DNA of 64,000 bases from Bacteroidota bacterium (GTDB lineage: Bacteria > Bacteroidota > Bacteroidia > Chitinophagales > Chitinophagaceae), in the NCBI GenBank assembly GCA_013288745.1, contig JABDBG010000001.1, positions 1 through 64,000 on the forward strand. The letters are read 5' to 3'. Shown here in pieces: positions 17,135 through 25,879 of the stretch. Each line of letters begins with the position of its first letter. The stretch's first letter is position 1. A program made the position numbers and the translations under genes. The notes beneath the pieces are model-generated. The model was not told the DNA's origin and did not search any database. It worked only from the letters and a program-made list of their open reading frames with translations.

Positions 17135-17181
17135 AGTAACCCTGTTTTTTTAATTATTATTTTTCGTTAGTTTGGGTTACT
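17135..17181. other. Hairpin between mini-lipoprotein copy 3 and the sigma-factor gene
   Basis: AGTAACCC (17135-17142) pairs with GGGTTACT (17174-17181) around a T-rich 31-nt loop. It shares the GTAACCC core with the hairpins at 16431 and 16790 but lies between divergent genes, so it is not an ordinary terminator of either. Confidence 0.55.
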
Positions 17182-17213
17182 ATTATATATCAAACAGTAT
17201 TAATTAAAGAAGA

Positions 17214-17777
17214 GTGAGTACAACAGAACAAGAAAAGCAATTACTGGTAGGGCTTGCAGGGAATGATAAAAAAGCTATAGAAGCAATTTATCGGGAAAAT
17301 TACACTGTTATTCAGGGTTTTGTACTAAATAACAATGGCTCAGTAGATGATGCAAGGGATATTTTTCAGGAAGCTATGATCGTTTTATACGAAAAGGCAC
17401 TTTCGGGAACTTTTGAATTGCATTGTCAGATCAAAACATACATGTATTCTGTCTGCAGAAGATTATGGCTCAAAAGACTGCAACATGATCAAAAATTCAC
17501 TACAAAAGTGGAGAATCTGCTGGAAACAGTTCATGTAGAAGAAGAATTAGAGGATCATGAAAAAAAGAATACCGATTTTTTGATAATGGAATCAGCCATG
17601 AATAAGATCGGGGAACCTTGTAAAAGCTTACTAGACGCCTACTACCTGCAAAAGAAAAGTATGCAGGACATAGCGACTGAGTTTGGTTATACTAACGCAG
17701 ATAATGCAAAAACACAAAAATATAAATGCCTGGTAAGGCTTAAAAAAATATTCTTCGTATCTTATAAAAACGCTTAA
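17214..17777 (+). CDS. ECF-type RNA polymerase sigma factor
   Basis: 187-aa sigma-70 family protein with only regions 2 and 4. Region 2 is around DARDIFQEAMIVLYEKA (45-61); region 4 is the C-terminal helix-turn-helix (SMQDIATEFGYTNADNAKTQKYKCLVRLKK). The GTG start at 17214 is chosen because no earlier ATG is in frame. It lies 11 nt before the membrane protease gene, which has an anti-sigma-like N-terminus, as expected for an ECF/anti-sigma pair. The divergent mini-lipoprotein genes share an unusual upstream motif and are candidate targets. Confidence 0.88.
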   Translation: MSTTEQEKQLLVGLAGNDKKAIEAIYRENYTVIQGFVLNNNGSVDDARDIFQEAMIVLYEKALSGTFELHCQIKTYMYSVCRRLWLKRLQHDQKFTTKVENLLETVHVEEELEDHEKKNTDFLIMESAMNKIGEPCKSLLDAYYLQKKSMQDIATEFGYTNADNAKTQKYKCLVRLKKIFFVSYKNA

Positions 17778-17788
17778 CAACAAAAAAA

Positions 17789-18892
17789 ATGGAAGACTTA
17801 TTAATATTAGAAAATCTTGAACGGTACGTAAGCGGAGAAATGTCGCAGCAGGAAAAGATCGCCTTTGAAGATTTGCGTAGAAACGATCCTCATGTTGATC
17901 AATTGGCTGTTGAACATTCTTACTTTTTACATGAACTGGATAGATATAGCGCTTTAAAAAACTACAGGCACTCTTTACATGAAGTAGAAAATAAACTGGC
18001 GGATGAAGGACTGATCACGCAACCACAAATAAAAGGTGCAGAAAAAGTTGTTTATTTATGGAAACGCTACAGGCGCTACATTGCTGTTGCAGCTTGTATT
18101 GCAGCATTGATATCTTTTGTTAGCACAGGCATCGTTGTAAATTATGCAAAAACATCCGGCAACGAAAATTACGAATTGTTGGTAAACAAGATCAACCAGA
18201 CAAATAACGAGATCTCGAAATTAAAAAGATCAACACAATTAAATAATGCACCTGCAAGAAAAGAACCTACTATCGATTACAGAGGTACCGGTTTTTTAAT
18301 TGATGGAAAAGGTTACCTGGTTACAAATGCACACGTTGTTGAGACAATGAAGAGCGTATATGTACAGGATGATAAAGGAAACTACTATTCAGCAGCTACG
18401 ATCTATTTAGATAAAAACTCTGATCTCGCAGTCCTTAAAATAAAAGACTCTGCGTTTAAAGCCTGTACCTCTTTACCCTACACGATTAAGAAAACAACTT
18501 CTGATCTGGGTGAACAAATATTCATTTTAGGCTTTCCTAAAAACGAAGTTGTTTATGGCGAAGGTTATTTAAGCGCTAATAGTGGTAATGATGGCGACTC
18601 TTCTGCATATCAGTTATCAATACCTGCTAATCCGGGTAATAGTGGCGGGCCGGTTATTAATAGCAATGGTGAGATCATCGGTATTATTACAGGTAAAGAC
18701 ACAAAAGCTGACGGTGTTGTGTATGCGATCAAATCAAAGAACATTTTTAATTTGATAGATGAAGCTAAGCAGGCCGATAGTACCAATAGCCTAAAGATAA
18801 AAATGCCTAACGGATACGGCCTAAGAGGAATGAACAGGGTTCAACAAGTGAAGAAAATGGAAGACTACGTATTTATGGTTGTAGGTAACTAA
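17789..18892 (+). CDS. Anti-sigma-like membrane protein fused to an HtrA-type serine protease domain
   Basis: 367-aa single-pass protein. Residues 1-90 are cytoplasmic and look like the head of a Bacteroidota anti-sigma factor (ERYVSGEMSQQEKIAFEDLRRNDP). One membrane helix follows at about 91-113. A short coiled-coil-like linker (ELLVNKINQTNNEISKLKR) leads to a trypsin-fold domain with an intact triad: His182 (TNAHVV), Asp212 (NSDLAVL), Ser285 (PGNSGGPV). No PDZ domain is seen. The layout suggests that an envelope protease domain and the sigma-binding domain are joined through the membrane. Function is inferred. Confidence 0.85.
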   Translation: MEDLLILENLERYVSGEMSQQEKIAFEDLRRNDPHVDQLAVEHSYFLHELDRYSALKNYRHSLHEVENKLADEGLITQPQIKGAEKVVYLWKRYRRYIAVAACIAALISFVSTGIVVNYAKTSGNENYELLVNKINQTNNEISKLKRSTQLNNAPARKEPTIDYRGTGFLIDGKGYLVTNAHVVETMKSVYVQDDKGNYYSAATIYLDKNSDLAVLKIKDSAFKACTSLPYTIKKTTSDLGEQIFILGFPKNEVVYGEGYLSANSGNDGDSSAYQLSIPANPGNSGGPVINSNGEIIGIITGKDTKADGVVYAIKSKNIFNLIDEAKQADSTNSLKIKMPNGYGLRGMNRVQQVKKMEDYVFMVVGN

Positions 18893-18915
18893 GCTAATGC
18901 TGAAAACATACCAAT

Positions 18916-18950
18916 AAAAAAGAGGTGAAAAATTAATTTCACCTCTTTTT
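18916..18950. terminator. Bidirectional terminator between the protease gene and fabI
   Basis: AAAAAGAGGTGAAA pairs with TTTCACCTCTTTTT around a short AATTAA loop, with A and T runs on the two sides. It serves the plus-strand protease gene and the minus-strand fabI. Confidence 0.9.
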
Positions 18951-18986
18951 ATTTTATTATAATTGTTTGCCCAATCCTAATAATTT

Positions 18987-19799
18987 TTATTTTTCCATTG
19001 ATTCAATTACTTCTGCAGTAACACCTGTAAAAGAGAATCCTCCGTCATGGAAAAGGTTTTGCATTGTTACCATTTTAGTCATATCGCTAAACATAGTAAC
19101 GCAATAATTAGCACAATCTTCAGCGCTTGCATTACCAAGCGGACTCATTTTTTCTGCATAGTTGATAAAGCCATCAAAGCCCTTAACACCGGATCCTGCT
19201 TTAGTACGTGTTGGAGATTGAGAGATCGTATTTACACGAACTTTTTTTCTTGTACCATAATAGTAACCAAAATTACGTGCAATACTTTCTAACATAGATT
19301 TTGCATCAGCCATATCATTGTAGTCAGGGAACACGCGTTGCGCAGCAATATAAGTAAGCGCTACAACAGAACCCCATTCGTTAATAGCATCCAGTTTCAA
19401 AGCGGTCTGCAATACCCTGTGCAAGCTGATCGCTGATATATCTAAACCTTTATGTGTAAAGTCATAATTATTTTCAGGATAAGATATCCCTTTACGAACA
19501 TTGATGCTCATTCCGATAGAATGAAGTATAAAATCAACGCCCCCACCAAAATGTTCCATTGATTTTGTCAATAGGTTCAATACATCTTCATCACTGCTAA
19601 CATCACAAGGTATCACCGGAGCATTTACAGCCTCAGCAAGCTTATTAATTTCACCAAGGCGCATTGCAATGGGTGCATTGGTTAATATTATCTGAGCGCC
19701 TTCTGCATGACAACGCAAAGCTGTTTTCCAGGCAATGGAGTTTTCATCCAGTGCGCCGAATATGATCCCTTTCTTACCTTTCAATAAATTGTATGACAT
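18987..19799 (-). CDS. fabI: Enoyl-[acyl-carrier-protein] reductase (NADH)
   Basis: Last reductive step of fatty acid elongation (270 aa, short-chain dehydrogenase fold). The nucleotide-binding start is KGIIFGALDENSIAW, the FabI variant of GxxxGxG. The catalytic Tyr and Lys are in PDYNDMADAKSMLE (Y-x6-K), with a second FabI Tyr in ALTYIAA. ISQSPTRTKAGSGVKGF matches the flexible substrate-binding loop. Monocistronic between terminators. A TATTTTTG box lies 22 nt upstream of the start. Confidence 0.93.
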   Translation of the reverse strand: MSYNLLKGKKGIIFGALDENSIAWKTALRCHAEGAQIILTNAPIAMRLGEINKLAEAVNAPVIPCDVSSDEDVLNLLTKSMEHFGGGVDFILHSIGMSINVRKGISYPENNYDFTHKGLDISAISLHRVLQTALKLDAINEWGSVVALTYIAAQRVFPDYNDMADAKSMLESIARNFGYYYGTRKKVRVNTISQSPTRTKAGSGVKGFDGFINYAEKMSPLGNASAEDCANYCVTMFSDMTKMVTMQNLFHDGGFSFTGVTAEVIESMEK

Positions 19800-19820
19800 T
19801 GGTTAAATCGTTTTGAGCGG

Positions 19821-19828
19821 CAAAAATA
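19821..19828 (-). promoter_or_regulatory. Putative -7 box of fabI
   Basis: TATTTTTG on the minus strand, 21 nt before the fabI ATG. No good TTTG at -33. Confidence 0.4.
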
Positions 19829-19937
19829 GCATTCTAATTCTTTAAAGAAAAACTCTTTTTGATATTGATAATGATAAATATATATGAAAATGAAGTTTTT
19901 ATAGCTGTAACATTTCTATTTTTGGCTAAATCCCTCT

Positions 19938-19945
19938 ATCTTTGC
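19938..19945 (+). promoter_or_regulatory. Putative -7 box of tRNA-Met
   Basis: TATCTTTG, 11 nt before the tRNA 5' end. The upstream TTTG is too close (12 nt), so the -33 element is unclear. Confidence 0.45.
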
Positions 19946-19956
19946 CGTCCGAAAAT

Positions 19957-20030
19957 GTCGAGGTAGCTCAGCTGGTTAGAGCATCGGATTCATAACCCGA
20001 AGGTCGGCAGTTCAAGTCTGCTTCTCGATA
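19957..20030 (+). tRNA. tRNA-Met (CAT), elongator type
   Basis: 74-nt cloverleaf: acceptor GTCGAGG with TCTCGAT (two G-U pairs), D arm GCTC...GAGC, anticodon loop TTCATAA giving CAT, and T arm GGCAG-TTCAAGT-CTGCT. CCA is not encoded. The anticodon arm resembles elongator Met tRNAs; initiator and Ile2 forms were not excluded by search. A strong hairpin terminator follows. Confidence 0.9.
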
Positions 20031-20033
20031 CAC

Positions 20034-20068
20034 AAAAAAGGCAACAGATATAATCTGTTGCCTTTTTT
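20034..20068. terminator. Bidirectional terminator after tRNA-Met
   Basis: A 16-bp perfect stem (AAAAAAGGCAACAGAT with its complement) and 3-nt loop ends in six T. It also ends the minus-strand gene at 20076. Confidence 0.92.
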
Positions 20069-20075
20069 ATTTTAA

Positions 20076-21533
20076 TCAGGGAATAGCTGTACACGTAGTT
20101 GGTGTTGATGCTGTAAAGCTTCCTGTACCTATTGGCGTTACTATCATTACAACTACATCTCCAGGACTTACATTTACTGTAAATGAAGATGCTGTTGTTG
20201 ATGCTGTATTGACTGCACCTGCATTTATTGTATAACTTATTGAATAGTTAGTTGCTCCTGTTACTGGTGACCATGTAAATTGGTAAGAACTACTAGTAGT
20301 TATTCCACAACTAACAATTATAGAGGCTGAAGTAACTGTGATTGTACCAGTGGCTGTTGCTGCACCAGCGCCAGTAGTAGTTACTGTATAAGTAAATACA
20401 CCCGATGCTGTTGGTGTACCAGAAATTGTAAAAACACCGCCTGCAAAAGAACCCGTTATACCCGAAGGTGCACCTGTTAAAACAGCCCCGGTTGCTGAAC
20501 CTCCTATTGCATATACTATAGGAGTAATTGCCGTACTATTACTTACCGTTTGTGATGCACTTCCTGAAGTTAATACTATTGTTGGTAGAGGATTTACTGT
20601 GATTGTACCAGTGGCTGTTACTGCACCAGCGCCAGTAGTAGTTACTGTATAAGTAAATACACCCGATGCTGTTGGTGTACCAGAAATTGTAAAAACACCG
20701 CCTGCAAAAGAACCCGTTATACCCGAAGGTGCACCTGTTAAAACAGCCCCGGTTGCTGAACCTCCTATTGCATATACTATAGGAGTAATTGCCGTACTAT
20801 TACTTACCGTTTGTGATGCACTTCCTGAAGTTAATACTATTGTTGATAGAGGATTTACTGCTATTGTACCTTTTGCAGTTGCTGTACAGGAACCTCCAGT
20901 AGTTGTAACGGTATAAGTGTATGGGCTACCTGCCGAACTTGTTGGTGTACCTGATATAGTTAATACACTACCTACAAGAGTTCCCGTAACTCCTGCAGGC
21001 ATTCCAATTACAGACTCGCCAGTAGCTCCTCCTCCAAGTGTATAAGTAATTGGAGTAATTGCACTATTAATAGCAACCGTTTGCGATGTTGTAGCAGTAG
21101 CTGAACTTAAGGTAATATTTGAACAATTAGTTACTGTAATTGAACCTGTAATAGTCGTATTACTGCATCTATTTCCTGTAGTTGTAACAGTGTATGTAAA
21201 AGGACTTCCTACTGAAGTAGAAGGTGTTCCTGATATAGTAAATACCCCTCCTGAAAAAGTTCCTGTAACACCTGGCGGCAATGTGCCTAACACACTAACG
21301 CTGAGCGTATCAATTGCAGTAGTATCGCCTGTTATACTACCAGTTACTACATAACTAATAGGTGTAATGGGTGTATTTACAGCTACTGTATCAGTTGTTG
21401 TACCTGCTGCTGAACTTAAAGCAATCTGAATACAGGATGAAGCAGGTACAGGAACAGATTGCCTTGTACAAGAAAATATAATTGTTGCTATAGCTCCAAT
21501 GAGTATAGCAAATAAAGTAATAGATTTTTTCAT
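20076..21533 (-). CDS. Lipoprotein with tandem putative-Ig (He_PIG-like) repeats
   Basis: 485-aa predicted surface lipoprotein (lipobox IFSC, Cys22). The rest consists of four ~85-90-residue repeats with the pattern TGxxxGxFxxGxFTISGTPTxxGxFTYTVTTTG, typical of bacterial Ig-like domains related to He_PIG, plus a C-terminal fibronectin-like segment (SYQFTWSPVTGATNYSISY). Repeats 3 and 4 are almost identical at DNA level (261-bp period). There is no T9SS sorting domain. A surface or adhesion role is likely but not shown. Confidence 0.8.
   Translation of the reverse strand: MKKSITLFAILIGAIATIIFSCTRQSVPVPASSCIQIALSSAAGTTTDTVAVNTPITPISYVVTGSITGDTTAIDTLSVSVLGTLPPGVTGTFSGGVFTISGTPSTSVGSPFTYTVTTTGNRCSNTTITGSITVTNCSNITLSSATATTSQTVAINSAITPITYTLGGGATGESVIGMPAGVTGTLVGSVLTISGTPTSSAGSPYTYTVTTTGGSCTATAKGTIAVNPLSTIVLTSGSASQTVSNSTAITPIVYAIGGSATGAVLTGAPSGITGSFAGGVFTISGTPTASGVFTYTVTTTGAGAVTATGTITVNPLPTIVLTSGSASQTVSNSTAITPIVYAIGGSATGAVLTGAPSGITGSFAGGVFTISGTPTASGVFTYTVTTTGAGAATATGTITVTSASIIVSCGITTSSSYQFTWSPVTGATNYSISYTINAGAVNTASTTASSFTVNVSPGDVVVMIVTPIGTGSFTASTPTTCTAIP
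20340..20861. repeat. Tandem 261-bp direct repeat
   Basis: 20340-20600 and 20601-20861 differ at only a few positions (for example GTTGCTGC / GTTACTGC). Each unit encodes one 87-aa Ig-like domain. Near identity implies very recent duplication or gene conversion. Confidence 0.9.
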
Positions 21534-21683
21534 ATAGCGTAGTTTAGTTCAGGGTTTAGCAGTATCTCTATTACAATATATGCTTTTTTATAACAAGGTT
21601 GGTAATAATATGTTTTAAGTGTTTATAAAGAGTTGGATATTCAATATTGAACTTATCCTCTTTTCAGATATGTACTAAACTTA

Positions 21684-21783
21684 TAAATGGCTATCAAATC
21701 AGTCACAAACTGGTTAGATTGACATATTACCCGATACCAAGGTCAAATTCTTTCTAGTAAAGGACTTGAGCTTTTTTAGTTTA
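21684..21783. repeat. Imperfect ~100-bp direct repeat, copy A
   Basis: Matches 22396-22495 in the same orientation; the best block runs TCAAATCAG.CACAAA.TGGT.AGAT then TTGACATATTA.CCGATAC, and both end near GAGCTTTT. It lies in the 21534-21860 gap, which otherwise shows no gene. Confidence 0.75.
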
Positions 21784-21860
21784 TAGTGTATTGGGTTATA
21801 GCAACGAACGCAATGTCATCTTCAAGAGACGTTGTTGAAGAAGCATAAAAGATAATTAGT

Positions 21861-22271
21861 TCAAAATTGCGAACATAAAACTCCTGTAGTGTCCTGTTGA
21901 GATATATTAAATTTATAGTAGTCACCAGAATTTTCTATAAGAGCATTAACATATGGATCGGATTTTAGTACAACCACTAAAATTTTATTTACTCCATTTT
22001 CATAATTGCTAACAGTTGATAATGCACAATTATTACCCTTACTTCCGATCTTTTTTTTGTTGTAAATAAAACTGTAATTAATAATAGTTCGACCACCTCT
22101 TCCTTCGCCCTCATATTTAGCAAACGAAATTGTTGCACATAATACGATATGATTTTTATTCAGCTTTTCAATACTGGTTTTATTAATCCAAATATTATGG
22201 CCTAAATAACAAATACAAATACCCAAAATACTATAAAGCAATATCTGTACTATCCATTTATAATTTCTCAT
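21861..22271 (-). CDS. Small membrane-anchored protein of unknown function
   Basis: 136 aa with one N-terminal membrane helix at about 8-27 (IVQILLYSILGICICYLG). A predicted extracytoplasmic domain follows, with three Cys, a Gly-rich turn (EGEGRGGR) and beta-rich segments. I do not recognise a family. It stands alone between two copies of an imperfect 100-bp direct repeat (21684 and 22396), which suggests it moved or duplicated as a cassette. No promoter of the TAnnTTTG type is clear upstream. Confidence 0.65.
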   Translation of the reverse strand: MRNYKWIVQILLYSILGICICYLGHNIWINKTSIEKLNKNHIVLCATISFAKYEGEGRGGRTIINYSFIYNKKKIGSKGNNCALSTVSNYENGVNKILVVVLKSDPYVNALIENSGDYYKFNISQQDTTGVLCSQF

Positions 22272-22395
22272 TTAAATAATTTTCAATAATCTGATTCTTT
22301 AAAATGCAAATTTAAACCCAAAACGAAGGCGCTAGGATATGAAAGAGGGTCTATAAATTCAAATAATTTCCCTTTTTCGATACGATCAAAAATTG

Positions 22396-22495
22396 TAAAT
22401 AGCTAATCAAATCAGCCACAAATTGGTCAGATATTGACATATTATCCGATACTAAACCCCAATGCTTTTAATAAGGGTCTGAGCTTTTAGTTTTA
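22396..22495. repeat. Imperfect ~100-bp direct repeat, copy B
   Basis: Partner of 21684-21783. The rest of the gap 22272-22736 is AT-rich and shows no convincing gene or RNA. Confidence 0.75.
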
Positions 22496-22736
22496 GACTT
22501 ATTCAGAGCAAGTAAGTAATATGCTTATTAGCTAAAACTAAGTATCAAATGCGTTAAATCTTCAATAAGGAAGTTCGAATTTGGGAGATTTGACCCAAAA
22601 ATTTGTATTTCTTTTTTTATTGTGTCGACTCCCTTGTAGTTATCCACATTTTTTTAACATTTACTCAATTGTAGTATAAATTCTATTTTTTACGAATACA
22701 TTTGCTTTTTTAAAAATAAAAATTGCAAAAAACAAG

Positions 22737-23135
22737 ATGAAAAAAATATTAACGGTTGTAATAGCCGCAATTATTACTCAGTCTTTAACAGCGCAAGTCA
22801 CGAGAATTAAAGTATCTCATGATACTACTAATGAAACACAATATAACACCGTACCTGTAACACAAGTGCCTGTAAAACAAGATGATACGCATTCTTGTTC
22901 AAAATTCAAAATACAAATAACGAATGATGACCGTTGTCTGCTTGGGTCAAAAACACGTTGGATCCTTGGTTATGTAACTACTGGAAATGGTACCCGGTAT
23001 TGGGATTATTGGGGTACAGAGATTGATAAAAACAAGGTGGTATCTTATGCTAAATTACCAAAATACAACAGATCATTGCTTAGTGGTAACAAAAAACCCT
23101 CGGCAAGTACTTATGATGTTGCAAAAAACAACTAA
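22737..23135 (+). CDS. Small secreted protein of unknown function
   Basis: 132 aa with a clear Sec signal peptide (MKKILTVVIAAIITQSLTAQ, cleavage after TAQ). The mature protein is polar and Thr/Gln-rich at first, with two Cys (CSKF and DRCLLG) and an aromatic patch (GTRYWDYWG). No family is recognised. It has its own terminator 36 nt downstream. Two Cys could form a disulfide in the periplasm. Confidence 0.65.
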   Translation: MKKILTVVIAAIITQSLTAQVTRIKVSHDTTNETQYNTVPVTQVPVKQDDTHSCSKFKIQITNDDRCLLGSKTRWILGYVTTGNGTRYWDYWGTEIDKNKVVSYAKLPKYNRSLLSGNKKPSASTYDVAKNN

Positions 23136-23170
23136 AAATATTTCTTTACTATTTTATTCAACGAATTATA

Positions 23171-23205
23171 AAAATGCTCCTTTCCAAAAAGGGGCATTTT
23201 TATTT
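23171..23205 (+). terminator. Terminator after the small secreted protein gene
   Basis: 13-bp stem AAAATGCTCCTTT / AAAGGGGCATTTT (one G-U pair) with a 4-nt loop, then TTTTTATTT. Confidence 0.85.
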
Positions 23206-23240
23206 GTATTAAAAAATTACACTAGAGTCAGGCTATAAAT

Positions 23241-23834
23241 ATGAATTCTTCATTGCGTACAGGGAAATTTTTAGAATATGTTACATTGGGATGGAATGCT
23301 ATTGGTGTTATAATACTTATAATTGCAGCTCAGGGCATTCATTCTATTGCTCTAATAGGTTTTGGGTTTGATACCTTACTTGAAATAGGCGCATCGATCA
23401 TTGTTATCTGGGAACTTAACGGAACAGGTGATAAAAGACAAACACTTGGTTTAAAATTATTAAGCATTGCTTTTTTTGCCTTAGGCATTTATATTTTTAT
23501 TCAGAGCATATTAAATCTACTATATCATACTCTTCCCGGAAAATCTTTACTTGGAACAATATGGCTTCTCCTAACCATTGTTGTGATGATAATATTAGCT
23601 TTAAAAAAGTTTCAAATTGGCAAATTGTTAAACAATCCTGTTTTACTTACAGAAGGCAGGGTAACATTAGTTGATGCAGCTTTGGCAGGCATAGTGTTAC
23701 TCAGTATGTTATTTACCTCATTATTAGGATGGTGGTGGCTTGACAGTATAGGCGGCCTTATTTTAATGGGTTATTGCTTTTGGGAATCGATACATATTTT
23801 CCGCGACCTGAACACCAAGAGTAACAAAAAGTAA
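23241..23834 (+). CDS. Cation-diffusion-facilitator-like membrane protein
   Basis: 197 aa with five or six membrane helices. It resembles the transmembrane part of CDF cation transporters: FGFDTLLEIGASIIVIWEL near 45 matches the acidic TM2 motif, and TLVDAALAGIVLLSML plus GWWWLDSIGGLIL (Asp in TM5-like position) match the second metal-site helix pair. The usual C-terminal cytoplasmic metal-sensing domain is absent, as is common in short Bacteroidota members. The substrate is unknown; Zn, Co or Cd are typical for the family. Confidence 0.75.
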   Translation: MNSSLRTGKFLEYVTLGWNAIGVIILIIAAQGIHSIALIGFGFDTLLEIGASIIVIWELNGTGDKRQTLGLKLLSIAFFALGIYIFIQSILNLLYHTLPGKSLLGTIWLLLTIVVMIILALKKFQIGKLLNNPVLLTEGRVTLVDAALAGIVLLSMLFTSLLGWWWLDSIGGLILMGYCFWESIHIFRDLNTKSNKK

Positions 23835-23839
23835 AATAC

Positions 23840-24070
23840 TTACACCATAAATTTCATCAGCGCTTTTTTGTATGCCTCGCGACCTACCGCCATTTTATCT
23901 TTTGTAAACTTTACAACAATATTATTTGCAGTAGGATATTCTGCCTTGTAATACCTTTCGATAGGTTTTTTATTTAGATCTGCTGTGCGCTCAGATATAC
24001 TCCCTATGCTTCCTGTAAAGATCATATCATCATCTATTATAACAGTGTATTGTATAACGTAATAGTTCAT
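23840..24070 (-). CDS. Small conserved-looking protein, unknown function
   Basis: 76 aa from the ATG at 24070; an upstream in-frame TTG would add three residues but is less likely. Soluble, mixed alpha/beta, with a Lys/Tyr-rich C-terminus (KDKMAVGREAYKKALMKFMV). No motif or family is recognised. It is convergent with the CDF-like gene, 5 nt between stops. Reading frame and amino-acid mix look like real coding sequence. Confidence 0.5.
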   Translation of the reverse strand: MNYYVIQYTVIIDDDMIFTGSIGSISERTADLNKKPIERYYKAEYPTANNIVVKFTKDKMAVGREAYKKALMKFMV

Positions 24071-24327
24071 AGTTTTCAATTAATTATTTAATATATAAAA
24101 TTAGTTAGGCGAAGAAAGGGATGTGAAAACATCCCTCGTTTAATTCTAACTAGATTTTACTTATAGTTTTATAAAACAAAAAAAATGCCAAAGAAAAATA
24201 GTGTGGAAGAAATAGGACATATCTATTGCTTTTTCTATGTGTATTATTAATGTATTAATAGTGCAGCCAAAACATGGTTTAATACAACTCCTCACTTACT
24301 TTCGCAGCAAATTCAAAACCTATTTTC

Positions 24328-25818
24328 ATGAAAAAGTATTTACTATTTATTATTCTTTTTATTTCTTCTATTATATCTGTCAATTTTTGTTACGCACAAG
24401 GTGTAGCAGTTAATACAGATGGCAGTACTGCTGATCCATCAGCAATGCTGGACGTTAAATCAAGTAATCAAGGAATATTAATACCTCGTGTAGCTTCTAC
24501 TGCAAGTATTACATCTCCTGTTACAGGATTATTGATCTTTCAAACAACTGCACCTGTGGGGTTCTATTATTACGATGGAGCTACCTGGGATTATCTGCAA
24601 AACAGTGCGAATGCCAATGTTACATTGCAAGGAAATAGTTTTAATGCTGCAAACAACTTATTGAAGTTAGATGCTTCGGGTAAAGTACCTCTAGCCAATT
24701 TAGGAACTTCAGGTACCCCTTCTGCTGGCACCTACCTCAATGGTAATGATGCATGGGTACCAGTTCCTGCAGGACTGACAAATGGAACATCAGCGGGACA
24801 AATTTATATAACAGGAGGCTCTCCTTTTGCACCCCAAGCTCCACAAACTGTAACAGGAGATGTATCTTTAACTTCTACTGCTGTAACCAGCTACAATAAT
24901 GTTGTACCTGCCAATAAAGGTGGCGCTGGAGCTATTAATGGGATATTATCTGCCAACGGCTCAGGAACGGTAAGTGCAGCAAGTACTACAGGAAGTGGTA
25001 GTATAGTTTTAGCTACCTCACCAACCCTGGTAACACCTAATTTAGGTACAATAGCTTCAGGAAATGGCGCGGCGTTAACAGGATTGCAAAATATTGCAAA
25101 CAATTCAACTGCGGGTAATTCCATCGTAACTGCTTTAGGCTCTGCAACCTTTGGTACCACAGGGAGTGGTAACATTGTACTGGCTAGCTCACCAACTTTG
25201 GTAGCGCCTTCTTTAGGCACACCAAGCGCATTGGTGGGTACTAATATCAGTGGTACAGCAGCTAATCTTACTGCGGGCAATGTGACTACTGATGCAAATT
25301 TAACTGGGGATGTTACAAGCGTTGGTAATACTACTAGTATCAATACTACAGCAGCCGCTGGTAATCACATAGTAACAGCAATTAATGCAGGCACAGGTAT
25401 AATTGCCGCATCCCGTTTAGGAACAGGAGCTACTCCTACCAATTTTTTAAGAGGCGATGGAACTTTTGCTACACCTGCGGGCGCGGGCAGCGGCATTACT
25501 TATGGTGGCACGCTCACTAACGGCAATACAATTTCTGTGACCACTCCTACTTTTTATCTGGTTACAGATGGAGCTTCCATAACCCTTCCCGCGGCTACCA
25601 CCGCCGGGCAGATGTTGTACCTGGTAAACACAAATATCAGTACAACCAACGTTGGTTTTACAGTAAACAGACAAGGTGGGAACACAATTTACAACGCGCA
25701 GCTATCCACCCCTGTCGTAACCCACAGTCCAGCCTCAGGAAGTTCGTATGTACTCTATGATTCGGCTACCCTTATCTCTGATGGTGCGGGTAATTGGTAT
25801 ATACTTGTAAATAATTAA
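24328..25818 (+). CDS. Secreted Gly/Thr-rich repetitive structural protein
   Basis: 496 aa with a Sec signal peptide (cleavage near CYAQ). The N-terminal GVAVNTDGSTADPSAMLDVKS...GILIPRV block is widespread in secreted Bacteroidota proteins resembling phage-tail or adhesin stalk modules. The remainder has repeats of SPTLV-x-P-x-LGT and AGN-type turns, suggesting a beta-helical fibre. It is followed 61 nt later by a T9SS cargo gene, probably an operon. There is no T9SS sorting domain in this protein. Confidence 0.75.
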   Translation: MKKYLLFIILFISSIISVNFCYAQGVAVNTDGSTADPSAMLDVKSSNQGILIPRVASTASITSPVTGLLIFQTTAPVGFYYYDGATWDYLQNSANANVTLQGNSFNAANNLLKLDASGKVPLANLGTSGTPSAGTYLNGNDAWVPVPAGLTNGTSAGQIYITGGSPFAPQAPQTVTGDVSLTSTAVTSYNNVVPANKGGAGAINGILSANGSGTVSAASTTGSGSIVLATSPTLVTPNLGTIASGNGAALTGLQNIANNSTAGNSIVTALGSATFGTTGSGNIVLASSPTLVAPSLGTPSALVGTNISGTAANLTAGNVTTDANLTGDVTSVGNTTSINTTAAAGNHIVTAINAGTGIIAASRLGTGATPTNFLRGDGTFATPAGAGSGITYGGTLTNGNTISVTTPTFYLVTDGASITLPAATTAGQMLYLVNTNISTTNVGFTVNRQGGNTIYNAQLSTPVVTHSPASGSSYVLYDSATLISDGAGNWYILVNN

Positions 25819-25879
25819 CAATAACATTCTTAACGGCACAAGTATGGCTCAATAATAATTATTAATTATTGGAAAAATT

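Noticed and set aside
24891-25343. 150-aa minus-strand ORF
   Set aside because: Shadow of the repetitive secreted protein gene; composition follows the Gly/Thr repeats in the other strand.
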